A stretch of DNA of 64,000 nucleotides from positions 186,001 to 250,000 of the forward strand of contig NZ_JAWHTD010000001.1 in NCBI RefSeq assembly GCF_032586235.1. The letters run 5' to 3'. This DNA is from Aestuariicoccus sp032586235 (lineage in GTDB: Bacteria > Pseudomonadota > Alphaproteobacteria > Rhodobacterales > Rhodobacteraceae). Below the pieces are notes generated by a model. That model did not search any database and was not told the origin of the DNA. It saw nothing but the letters and a program-made list of their open reading frames with translations. The position numbers and the translations under genes are program-made. The stretch's first letter is position 1. Every line of letters begins with the position of its first letter. Below are positions 1 to 6,892 of this stretch, piece by piece.

Positions 1-250
1 CGAGAATGCCGTTGGCGGCGGCGTCGAAGGTTTCGACCGTCGCCACGACTGAGGACGAAAAGAAGAACTCGATGTCGATCTCGCCACCGGACATCAGCTC
101 GACATCGTCGATGAATTGCTGGGTCAGCTGGCCCGACACGGATTCGGGTGCGTAATGGTTCTGAATGCGCAGCGTCACTTCTTGCGCCATCGCGGAGCCC
201 GCGATCACGACAGCCAGTGCCGCCGAGCCAAGCAGTTTTGAATAAGACAT
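1..250 (-). CDS. TRAP transporter substrate-binding protein (DctP family), 5' part only
   Basis: Only the first 83 codons are in the window; the gene runs off the left edge. The protein begins MSYSKLLGSAALAVVIAG and has a typical Sec signal peptide of about 22 residues, with a likely cut after AMA, followed by QEVTLRIQNHYAPES and a region compatible with the DctP/TAXI periplasmic-binding fold. The start is supported by a GGGAGGA ribosome binding site six bases upstream. Such proteins capture carboxylate-type solutes in the periplasm for a TRAP permease. It diverges from a GntR regulator across an intergenic region with two identical-core palindromes, so that regulator very likely controls it. 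The substrate cannot be told. The family call rests on the N-terminus and on context. Confidence 0.75.
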   Translation of the reverse strand, partial: MSYSKLLGSAALAVVIAGSAMAQEVTLRIQNHYAPESVSGQLTQQFIDDVELMSGGEIDIEFFFSSSVVATVETFDAAANGIL

Positions 251-318
251 TTTTTTCCTCCCTGAGCGGTGTCTGAACCGCAATCCGATGCGCCGGTGGC
301 TTAGGCCCGGCGCGAAGA

Positions 319-330
319 ATGGTATACCAT
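319..330. promoter_or_regulatory. Palindromic operator, site 1 (core TGGTATACCA)
   Basis: The 12-base perfect palindrome ATGGTATACCAT lies between the divergent TRAP gene and the GntR regulator gene. Its 10-base core TGGTATACCA is repeated at 374-389. FadR/FCD-type GntR regulators commonly bind short palindromes with a TGGTNNACCA-like layout, so these are the best candidates for the operator of the adjacent regulator. The link to this regulator is inferred. Confidence 0.65.
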
Positions 331-373
331 CCCGCAGCGAACGCTAACCAAGACCTTCTCGACAATCAATCAA

Positions 374-389
374 TTTTGGTATACCAAAA
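374..389. promoter_or_regulatory. Palindromic operator, site 2 (core TGGTATACCA)
   Basis: The 16-base perfect palindrome TTTTGGTATACCAAAA contains the same core as site 1. The two centres are 57 bases apart, about 5.4 helical turns. Site 2 is nearer to the regulator gene and site 1 nearer to the TRAP gene, which fits combined autoregulation and control of the transporter. Confidence 0.7.
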
Positions 390-468
390 AAAATAAGAGT
401 GAGGCGGCGGCAAGCGCCTGAAAATGTTTGATAATTGCCGGCAATCTGCGAAAGGATGCAAAAGGATC

Positions 469-1161
469 ATGGCGGACACCACGCTGCCGGACCAGATCGC
501 GGCGCGGCTGCGCCGGGATATTTTGCGCGGCAGGCTGGCACCGGGCGCCCCCGTCAAAGAGCGCGACAACGCCGCCGAGATGGGGGTCAGCCGGACGCCC
601 ATGCGCGAGGCGATTCGCATTCTGGCCAAGGAAGGTCTGGTCGAACTGCGCCCCGCCCGCAGCCCCGTCGTCGCCAATCCGACCCTGAAAGAGGTGACCG
701 ACGCGATCACCGTTCTGGTGGCGCTCGAGGAACTGTCGGGCCGGCTGGCGGTCGAACACGCCACCGACGAAGAGATCGCCGGCATCCGCCGGATCCACGA
801 AAAGATGGCCGCCGAATTCGATCTGCTGGATCACATCGACCGGTTCGAGATCGACATGGCCTTTCACATCGCTATCGCCAAGGCCTCGCATAACGTGGCG
901 CTGGCGCGTACGCATGGGGCCTATCTGGCGCGGATGTGGCGGGCGCGCTTTCTGTCCGCCCGCACCCGTCGCAACCGCGACCGCGTGCTGCGCCAGCACG
1001 GCACCATCGTCGCCGGGCTCGAGGCGCGCGACGCCGAGGCCGTCAGCCGCGAGATCGGCGTTCACCTCGGCCACCTGCTGACGCATATCATCGAGGAATT
1101 CCGCGACCGGGCCGAAGACGCCCGCCCGGCGGTGGAGGTCGAATCCGACTCCGGGTCGTGA
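469..1161 (+). CDS. GntR-family transcriptional regulator, FCD domain (FadR subfamily)
   Basis: A 230-aa one-component regulator. Residues about 5-70 form the GntR winged helix (DQIAARLRRDILRGRLAPG, then MGVSRTPMREAIRILAKEG). Residues about 80-210 form the all-helical FCD ligand domain, with candidate metal/ligand residues in DMAFHIAIAKASHN and in the HLGHLLTH stretch. The start at 469 follows AAAGGA, although an in-frame ATG at 424 would add 15 residues. It diverges from the TRAP binding-protein gene and is followed after 38 bases by a fumarylacetoacetate-hydrolase gene, so it probably senses the transported acid or a breakdown product. Two TGGTATACCA palindromes just upstream are the likely operators. 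Confidence 0.9.
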   Translation: MADTTLPDQIAARLRRDILRGRLAPGAPVKERDNAAEMGVSRTPMREAIRILAKEGLVELRPARSPVVANPTLKEVTDAITVLVALEELSGRLAVEHATDEEIAGIRRIHEKMAAEFDLLDHIDRFEIDMAFHIAIAKASHNVALARTHGAYLARMWRARFLSARTRRNRDRVLRQHGTIVAGLEARDAEAVSREIGVHLGHLLTHIIEEFRDRAEDARPAVEVESDSGS

Positions 1162-1199
1162 TAACGATCCGCAACTGACCACAAAGAAAGGGAGCGAAG

Positions 1200-2045
1200 A
1201 TGAAACTGCTGCGTTACGGGGCCGTGGGGGCCGAAAAGCCGGGGATGCTGGACGCCGATGGCAATGTGCGGGATTTGTCGGCGCATGTGACCGATTTCGC
1301 GGGGGACTCGGTGTCGATCGCGGCGCTCGACGCGCTGCGCGGGATCGACCCGGCGTCGTTGCCGCTGGTCGAAAATCCGGGCCGGATCGGCAGCCCGCTG
1401 GCCAGCGTGCCGAACTTTTTCTGTGTCGGCCTGAACTACGCCAAGCACGCCGCCGAAACCGGGGCCGAACCGCCGAAAGAGCCGATCCTCTTTTCCAAGG
1501 CGACCTCGGCGCTTTCGGGGCCCAACGACCCGGTGATCATCCCGCGCAAATCGGTCAAGAGCGACTGGGAGGTCGAACTGGGCATCGTGATCGGGGCCGA
1601 GACGCTTTACGTCTCGGAGGCTGACGCGCTGAACCACGTGGCGGGCTATTGCATTATCAACGACGTCAGCGAACGCGAATTCCAGATCGAGCGCGGCGGC
1701 ACCTGGATGAAGGGCAAGGGCGCGCCCACCTTCGGGCCGACCGGCCCCTGGCTGGTGACCGCGGACGAGGTGCCGGACCCGCAGAAACTGGACCTGTCGC
1801 TAAGCCTGAACGGCGAGGTGGTGCAAAGCTCGAACACCGACGACATGATCTTTTCGGTCGTCGAGATCGTCAGCTACATGAGCCAGTTCATGAAGCTGGT
1901 GCCCGGCGACATCATCGCCACCGGCACCCCGTCGGGCGTCGGCATGGGCATGAAGCCGCAGCGCTTCCTGCGCCCGGGCGATGTGATGGAGCTTGAGATC
2001 GAGGGGCTTGGCAAACAGCGCCAGGAGGCCGTCGCGGCCGAGTGA
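1200..2045 (+). CDS. Fumarylacetoacetate hydrolase (FAH) family protein
   Basis: A 281-aa member of the FAH superfamily, whose members hydrolyse C-C bonds of acylpyruvates or isomerise/hydrate 2-keto acids using a divalent metal. Residues 1-70 are the small N-terminal domain. The catalytic domain follows, with GLNYAKHAAETG, PILFSKATSALSGP and the metal-binding pair E124/E126 in SDWEVELGIVIG. Length and sequence match the group often labelled ureidoglycolate lyase or 2-keto-4-pentenoate hydratase, but the substrate is not fixed by sequence. A good AAAGGGAG site precedes the ATG. It follows the FCD regulator and faces a TRAP transporter, so it probably acts on a product of the imported compound. 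A strong terminator follows. Confidence 0.9.
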   Translation: MKLLRYGAVGAEKPGMLDADGNVRDLSAHVTDFAGDSVSIAALDALRGIDPASLPLVENPGRIGSPLASVPNFFCVGLNYAKHAAETGAEPPKEPILFSKATSALSGPNDPVIIPRKSVKSDWEVELGIVIGAETLYVSEADALNHVAGYCIINDVSEREFQIERGGTWMKGKGAPTFGPTGPWLVTADEVPDPQKLDLSLSLNGEVVQSSNTDDMIFSVVEIVSYMSQFMKLVPGDIIATGTPSGVGMGMKPQRFLRPGDVMELEIEGLGKQRQEAVAAE

Positions 2046-2070
2046 TCTTTACCGCTCAAGATTACCGAGA

Positions 2071-2095
2071 ACGCCCCGTTTCGGCGGGGCGTTTT
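2071..2095 (+). terminator. Rho-independent terminator after the FAH gene
   Basis: A perfect 8-bp stem, ACGCCCCG (2071-2078) with CGGGGCGT (2085-2092), has a 6-base loop and ends in a short T run. It lies 26 bases after the stop codon. Confidence 0.85.
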
Positions 2096-2190
2096 GCCCG
2101 GAAATCGGCGTCTAGTTGAAAAATCTTCAGGAAAATGTAAGTTAATTCAAGCAGTCAACAAATCATAACACAGCCAAGGGCGTTCATTTC

Positions 2191-2649
2191 ATGCCGAAAA
2201 TCGGGGAACAGATCGCCGCATTGCCGATGCGGTGGGACAAGAACGGGGATTTGCAGATCCTCATGGTAACCTCGCGCGACACCGGTCGCTGGGTCATGCC
2301 CAAAGGCTGGGAAATGGACGGCAAGAAACCCTGGGCCGCCGCCGAGATCGAGGCGTTGGAAGAGGCCGGCGCCAAGGGCTACATCGGCCACGAGGCTATC
2401 GGCACCTACCGCTATCCCAAGATCATGGACGACGGGCGCATCGTTCCCTGCCGCGTGCGGGTCTATCCGATGATCGTGGAAAAGCTGAAATCCGACTGGA
2501 AAGAGCGCAAGGAACGCACCCGCCGATGGTTCTCGCCCAAGGCGGCGGCCAAGCGTGTCGACGAAGAGGATCTGGCCGCGCTGTTGCTGACGCTGGTCAA
2601 GAAGCCCCGCGAACAGCCGGTCATCCAGGAATTGCTCAAGGCAAGCTAG
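2191..2649 (+). CDS. Nudix hydrolase
   Basis: A 152-aa protein of the Nudix fold, resembling the DIPP-like Nudix proteins common in alphaproteobacteria, which hydrolyse (poly)phosphate-linked nucleotides or inositol pyrophosphates. The Nudix helix is visible at about residues 34-60 (WVMPKGWEMDG, then AAAEIEALEEAGA). The EALEEAGA end is intact, but the usual Arg-Glu pair reads IE and the first Glu of the consensus is replaced, so the box is degenerate. The C-terminus is basic and ends RRWFSPKAAAKRV then a helix. It stands alone between a terminator and a convergent cytochrome gene 5 bases away. The substrate is unknown. Confidence 0.85.
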   Translation: MPKIGEQIAALPMRWDKNGDLQILMVTSRDTGRWVMPKGWEMDGKKPWAAAEIEALEEAGAKGYIGHEAIGTYRYPKIMDDGRIVPCRVRVYPMIVEKLKSDWKERKERTRRWFSPKAAAKRVDEEDLAALLLTLVKKPREQPVIQELLKAS

Positions 2650-2654
2650 GCGTG

Positions 2655-3959
2655 TCAGTCCACCGGCAGGCCGCTTGGGACGCTGTCGGGGCGGCCCATC
2701 GGCGTGCTTAGGGCGCTGGCCCCGGTCAGCGCGCGCAGAAAGGCCTCGATCGCGGCGATGTCGTTTGATGACAGCGGCACCGCGTCGGCGGGGACGGCTG
2801 CCGCCTGCCGGGCCATCTCGAACCGGTCCGAGGCGATCACGAAATCACTGGCCGCCAGCCAGTCGGCGCGCGGCAGCCGCGCCATCTCGCGTTGCCAACG
2901 GGCGCGGGCGGCGCGCGGGTCGGCCATGTGGGCGATGATGCCTGGCAGGTCCGGATAGGCCCCGTTGTGCCCGTAGGGCGCCGTCAGCGCGACGTTGCGC
3001 AGCGACGGGGTGCGGAACTTGTAGGCGTCCTCCAGATCGTCGGTGGCCCCCATGCGCCCCACATCGCGCGGGGTCGGATCGAAGCGGCGCGTGCGCCCGG
3101 GGCCGAAGGCGGGCAGGCCCATGGCGTGAAACTGGTGGTCTGTAAACAGCGGCCCCGAATGACACTCCGCACAGCCCGCGCGCCCAAAGAACAAGAGCCG
3201 CCCGCGTTCGGCATCTGCGGGCAGGGGCGTGCCAGCGGTGACGAAGGCGTCATAGGGGCTGTCGAAGCTTTGCCATTCGGCGCCGATGAAGGCGGCGATG
3301 GCATTGGCGATCTCGACGATGGTCACCTCGTCGGCGCTGTCGACACCAGGAAAGGCCGCGACGAACATCTCGCCATATTCCGGGATCGTGCGCACCCGCT
3401 TGGCCAGGATCGGCCAGGCGGCGTCGATCCGGTCGTGCACGGCGCCTGCGATCTCATTCTCCCTGGGGTTCCCGGCCATCTCGAATTGCGCGGTCATGGG
3501 AAACAGGGCTTGTGCGGCGAGGATCGAATTCAGCCCCTGCGGCAGCCATTCCTCGGCCGGGCTGTCAAAGCCGTTTCCGTAAAGTTCCGACACCTCCAGC
3601 CGCCCGTCGTGGAACAGCACACGGATGTCCTTGTGCCCGAGGTTCCAGAGCGCCGGGGCGTTGCGGGGGATGCGTTTGCGGATGCGGTCGTCGCCCTCGC
3701 CCGCGGTGCGGTCGGGGCCGATGCCCGCGCCGCCCTCGCCGATCCCGAGGCTCAGCCGGTCGGTGCCGCCGAGATCGTGATGGTGGCAGGTGCCGCAGCT
3801 GATATTGCGGTTGCCCGACAGGATCTTGTCGTAGAACAGCAATTGCCCGATCCGGGCTTGCGCCGGATCGAAGGGCAGGAAATCATCCGCCGCAGGGGTT
3901 TCGGCCAACACCGGCCCCGCGAGGCAAAGGAGGACCGCGTGACACCAGGAAAGACGTTT
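2655..3959 (-). CDS. Di-heme cytochrome c peroxidase / MauG-like protein (start unresolved)
   Basis: A periplasmic di-heme peroxidase-family protein. The two haem-binding motifs, CGTCHH (near the N-terminus) and CAECHS (second half), are about 200 residues apart, as in bacterial CcpA/MauG proteins that reduce H2O2 or oxidise protein substrates. A signal-peptide-like stretch (HAVLLCLAGPVLAETPA) precedes the mature part. No ATG or GTG lies in the expected place before KRLSW. The only upstream in-frame option I found nearby is a TTG at 4055, which gives an overlong leader, so the true start is uncertain and the given edge is where similarity begins. Its 5' end overlaps the divergent Sel1 gene, whose GTG is at 3939. 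The physiological electron donor cannot be told. Confidence 0.8.
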   Translation of the reverse strand, partial: KRLSWCHAVLLCLAGPVLAETPAADDFLPFDPAQARIGQLLFYDKILSGNRNISCGTCHHHDLGGTDRLSLGIGEGGAGIGPDRTAGEGDDRIRKRIPRNAPALWNLGHKDIRVLFHDGRLEVSELYGNGFDSPAEEWLPQGLNSILAAQALFPMTAQFEMAGNPRENEIAGAVHDRIDAAWPILAKRVRTIPEYGEMFVAAFPGVDSADEVTIVEIANAIAAFIGAEWQSFDSPYDAFVTAGTPLPADAERGRLLFFGRAGCAECHSGPLFTDHQFHAMGLPAFGPGRTRRFDPTPRDVGRMGATDDLEDAYKFRTPSLRNVALTAPYGHNGAYPDLPGIIAHMADPRAARARWQREMARLPRADWLAASDFVIASDRFEMARQAAAVPADAVPLSSNDIAAIEAFLRALTGASALSTPMGRPDSVPSGLPVD

Positions 3960-4430
3960 GCCGCGGCGGTGACCGCTTTGGCGCTGTTGCCGCTCGGCCC
4001 GGCGCGCGCCGATATCGAGGACGGACGCGACCTGATGGAGGCTGGGCGTTTCCAAGAGGCCTATGACGCGTTCTGGCCCGCGGCGCGGTCGGGCAACGCC
4101 GATGCCGAGGAACTGATCGGCGTCATGTATGCGCTTGGGCTGGGGGTCGAGCAGGATTACGTCCGCGCCTTCGAATGGTATCTGCGCAGCGCGATGAAGG
4201 GCCATCCGGGGGCGCAATCTGGCATCGGCTGGTATTACGAGACCGGGCTCGGCCTGCCCGCGCCTGATCTGGTGCGCGCCTACCTGTGGTACCGGCTCAG
4301 CACCATCGGCGGCGACCCCGACGCGGCGATCTCGGTCGAGGAGGTGGTCAAGAAGATGACGCCAGAGGAAGTGGCCTATGCGCATGAGCTGGTCGATGAC
4401 TACCGCGTCTGGATGTACCCGTTCCGCTGA
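3939..4430 (+). CDS. Sel1-repeat (SLR) exported protein
   Basis: A 163-aa protein starting at GTG 3939, five bases after a full AAGGAGG. It has a short signal peptide (TFAAAVTALALLPLGPARA) and then two to three Sel1-like TPR-type repeats (AEELIGVMYALGLGVEQDY, AMKGHPGAQSGIGWYYETG), ending in a helical tail. Sel1 repeats are protein-interaction scaffolds, often periplasmic. The gene overlaps the 5' end of the divergent di-heme peroxidase gene, so the two may share a bidirectional promoter, although the overlap leaves little room for one. No partner can be named. Confidence 0.8.
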   Translation: MTPGKTFAAAVTALALLPLGPARADIEDGRDLMEAGRFQEAYDAFWPAARSGNADAEELIGVMYALGLGVEQDYVRAFEWYLRSAMKGHPGAQSGIGWYYETGLGLPAPDLVRAYLWYRLSTIGGDPDAAISVEEVVKKMTPEEVAYAHELVDDYRVWMYPFR

Positions 4431-4475
4431 AGCGTGGCGCGGCGGCGGCGCAAGCGCAAGAGACCATTTGCGAAA

Positions 4476-5204
4476 TCACATCAGGGGGCGTCTGGGCACT
4501 AGCGACGTGTCCACCAGCCCGGCCTCTTCCAACGCTTCGATGTCGGGCACCCGCAGGCGTCCGTCGCTCCAGCTGGCGAGTTGCCGGTCGCGCAGACGGG
4601 CCAGCGTCTTGTTGGTATGCACCAGCGACAGCCCCAGCGCATCGGCCAGATCCTGCTGGCGGTAAGGCAGCGGTATCTCTCCATCCCGGTCGAGCCCCAG
4701 CGCGCAGATCCGCCGGTAGATGCGCGAAAAGGCCCAGGCGACCCGTTCGATCGCGCTTTTCTGCCCGACGCTGGTGACGGTCTCGCCCAGAAAGCGCTCT
4801 TCCAGTGCCGCGAGCCACGTCAGGTCGAAGGCGCGTTCGGGCCGCGACTTAAACAGCGTCCACAATTCCGACCGGTCGAAGACGCAAAGCCGCATGGGCG
4901 TCGTCGCCTCGACCGAATGGGTCATCTCGTTCATCACCCCGGCCTGAAGCCCGAGAAAATCGCCCGGAAAGACGAAGTTGATCACCTGCCGCCGCCCGTT
5001 CGCGAGGAGCTTGTAGCGCAGCCCCATCCCCGACAGCGCGGTGAAAAGCTGCGGGGTGTTGGCGCCTTCGGACATCAGCGGCGCGCCGGCGTCGACGGTC
5101 ATTTCGCCGACCTTGAAACGCTCCATGAACTCGACCTCCTCGGACCGCATCTGGGTGAAGAGGTCGAGCTTGCGGATCGGGCAGTTTCGGCATTGCGTTG
5201 CCAT
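4476..5204 (-). CDS. Crp/Fnr-family transcriptional regulator with N-terminal CxxCPIR
   Basis: A 242-aa regulator with an N-terminal cyclic-nucleotide-binding-like barrel (about 30-145) and a C-terminal winged helix (about 160-230, with the recognition region LPYRQQDLADALGLSLVHTN). The N-terminus MATQCRNCPIRKLDLF resembles FnrL, but only two of the three clustered cysteines that bind the FNR [4Fe-4S] cluster are present (C5, C8). A later Cys sits in RLCVFDRSELW and another in RRICALG. It may therefore bind a different cofactor or none. It is transcribed alone, convergent with the Sel1 gene. Targets are unknown; a perfect FNR-type site lies at 11521-11534 in this window. Confidence 0.88.
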   Translation of the reverse strand: MATQCRNCPIRKLDLFTQMRSEEVEFMERFKVGEMTVDAGAPLMSEGANTPQLFTALSGMGLRYKLLANGRRQVINFVFPGDFLGLQAGVMNEMTHSVEATTPMRLCVFDRSELWTLFKSRPERAFDLTWLAALEERFLGETVTSVGQKSAIERVAWAFSRIYRRICALGLDRDGEIPLPYRQQDLADALGLSLVHTNKTLARLRDRQLASWSDGRLRVPDIEALEEAGLVDTSLVPRRPLM

Positions 5205-5266
5205 GGCGGCTCCTGACTATGTCATAGATTAATGCAGAGTGTACCTTTTGTGTTCCATCTGGCCTG

Positions 5267-5659
5267 ATGGATATTCAGGTTCAGGAACGGCTCATGGGAT
5301 TGGATGCAGGCCGGACGGGCGCGGAACGGGTCTTTGTCGTGTCGGCAAACGATTTCGTGGCGCAGGACGCCGCGGATATTGTCGGCGACGACATGCCCGG
5401 GGCGGAGGTGCGCGTTTTCAGCCATCCCAACGCCGTCGCCGACGCGATGGCGCAGGAAGGCCCGGCGTCGCACGACATCGCGCTTGTGATCGCGCCGCGT
5501 TGGGAGCTGGCGGGAACGCGGCTGGTCGACACCCTGGCGGCGCGCGGCGGCATTCTGGTCATGCTGACGGCCGGACCGATGGACAGCCCCGTCACCGAAT
5601 GCCGCACGATCACGGGCAGCCGTCCGCATCGCTGCAGGCCTTGCTGCAAGAGGCTTTGA
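5267..5659 (+). CDS. Small receiver-like protein, C-terminus probably frameshifted
   Basis: The reading frame gives 130 aa with a Rossmann-like pattern: ERVFVVSANDFVAQDAADI, then ALVIAPRWELAGTRLVDTL, then GGILVMLTAGPMDSPV. This resembles a degenerate response-regulator receiver domain without the usual aspartate pocket. After TITGS the frame becomes Cys/Arg-rich (RPHRCRPCCKRL), which is atypical. The neighbouring frame continues naturally as QPSASLQALLQEALTLGG to a stop at 5673. One missing base near 5620-5630 would explain this, as a real frameshift or a sequence error. The gene diverges from the Crp/Fnr gene and is convergent with the TRAP operon. Function unknown. Confidence 0.5.
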   Translation: MDIQVQERLMGLDAGRTGAERVFVVSANDFVAQDAADIVGDDMPGAEVRVFSHPNAVADAMAQEGPASHDIALVIAPRWELAGTRLVDTLAARGGILVMLTAGPMDSPVTECRTITGSRPHRCRPCCKRL

Positions 5660-5715
5660 CGCTGGGCGGTTGAGGGATCGGGGTTTTGGCCCGGCACCTT
5701 CCAAACGGAACGTGC

Positions 5716-5756
5716 AAAAAGAAACCGGGCCGCGTGGCGGATGCACGCGGCCCGGT
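5716..5756 (-). terminator. Rho-independent terminator of the leftward TRAP operon
   Basis: A perfect 13-bp stem, ACCGGGCCGCGTG (5724-5736) with CACGCGGCCCGGT (5744-5756), has a 7-base loop. On the minus strand it is followed by TTTCTTTTT. It lies just past the dctP stop. Confidence 0.88.
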
Positions 5757-5776
5757 GACTTGGGTTCCGAAAAGGA

Positions 5777-6835
5777 TCAGTTCAGATCGGCCTCATAGGC
5801 GGCGGCCAGATCGGCCTCGGCCTCGGCCACGGCGGCGGTCAGAGCGTTGAAGATCTCTTCGCCGCCGTCGACGTTCTCCTTGAACCAGTCAAAGACCGGC
5901 GCCGCGGCGTCGCGGAAGGCGGCCTTTTCCTCGGGCGTGGGCACGTAGAGATCGCCGCCACCGGCCACGAAATCCTCATAGGCCTGGATCGACTTGCGCT
6001 TGGGGCTGGCGAAGGTCGCCTGCTGTAGCGCGGCAAAGCCATCGACCACGACGCGGCGCATGTCCTCGGGCATGGACAGGAACTTTTCGTTGTTCATGAC
6101 CCAGATCGCGCCCATGTAGGCGTGGCCGTCCAGCGTGACGTAGTTCAGGCCGGCATCGGGGAACTTCATGTTCATGATGTCGGTGATGCCGTTCTTCGAG
6201 CCTTCGACCACGCCGGTCTGGAAGCTGGTGAAAAGCTCGGGCCAGCTGATCGGGGTGGGCGATGCGCCCAGGGCCTTGACCAGCTCTTGCGGCAGGTCGG
6301 CGACCACTGTGCGGATCTTGAGCCCGGCCAGATCCTCGGGCATCTGCACCCGGCGCTGGGTGTTGGCGAAGTTGCGCCAGCCGCCGGTGTTTCCGATGGT
6401 CATGATGCGGATCGTGTCACCCGAGCTGGCCAGCGCCATCTCGCGCATCTTGCGGGTGAAATCGCCTTGCAGCACGTGCTCGGCCACGCGGTCGTCGGAC
6501 ATCAGGTAGGGCAGGTCGAGAACCTGCACATAGGGAAAGATGCCCGCCGCGCCGCCAGAGGTGGTCACGAAGACGTCGATCGACCCGTCGGCCACGCCCT
6601 GAAGGCACTCGGCCCCGCCCGAGCAAAGCTGCGTGCCGATGAAGAGCTCGACGGCGATCTTGCCGTTCGAGGCGTTCTCGATGTGGTTCTTGAAGACCAC
6701 GAGACCGTCGTAATCCTCGTCGTTTTCGTTCGAGTTGGCGGTGGCGCGGATGGTGTAATCCTGCGCGCTGGCAGCAATAGCGCTGCCCGCCAGCAGTGCG
6801 GCCGTCAGCGCCGCCGTTGTCAGACCTTTGAGCAT
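5777..6835 (-). CDS. TRAP transporter substrate-binding protein DctP
   Basis: A 352-aa periplasmic solute receptor with a signal peptide (MLKGLTTAALTAALLAG, cut near ASA-QD). It shows the DctP-family pattern, including DLAGLKIRTVVADLPQELV, ALGASPTPISWPELFTSFQ, GVVEGSKNGITDIMNM and the YVTLDGHAYMGAIWVMN segment. The arginine in GLKIRT is the position that usually forms the salt bridge with a substrate carboxylate in this family. It is the last gene of a leftward operon after dctM (57-base gap) and is followed by a strong terminator. The gap before it has no obvious terminator, and receptors in such operons are often made in excess. The substrate is unknown. Confidence 0.93.
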   Translation of the reverse strand: MLKGLTTAALTAALLAGSAIAASAQDYTIRATANSNENDEDYDGLVVFKNHIENASNGKIAVELFIGTQLCSGGAECLQGVADGSIDVFVTTSGGAAGIFPYVQVLDLPYLMSDDRVAEHVLQGDFTRKMREMALASSGDTIRIMTIGNTGGWRNFANTQRRVQMPEDLAGLKIRTVVADLPQELVKALGASPTPISWPELFTSFQTGVVEGSKNGITDIMNMKFPDAGLNYVTLDGHAYMGAIWVMNNEKFLSMPEDMRRVVVDGFAALQQATFASPKRKSIQAYEDFVAGGGDLYVPTPEEKAAFRDAAAPVFDWFKENVDGGEEIFNALTAAVAEAEADLAAAYEADLN

Positions 6836-6892
6836 TGGTGTCTCCCTGTAGCTTTTCTTTCGGTCGGTTCATGGGCGTCGCCGCCCGGTGGG

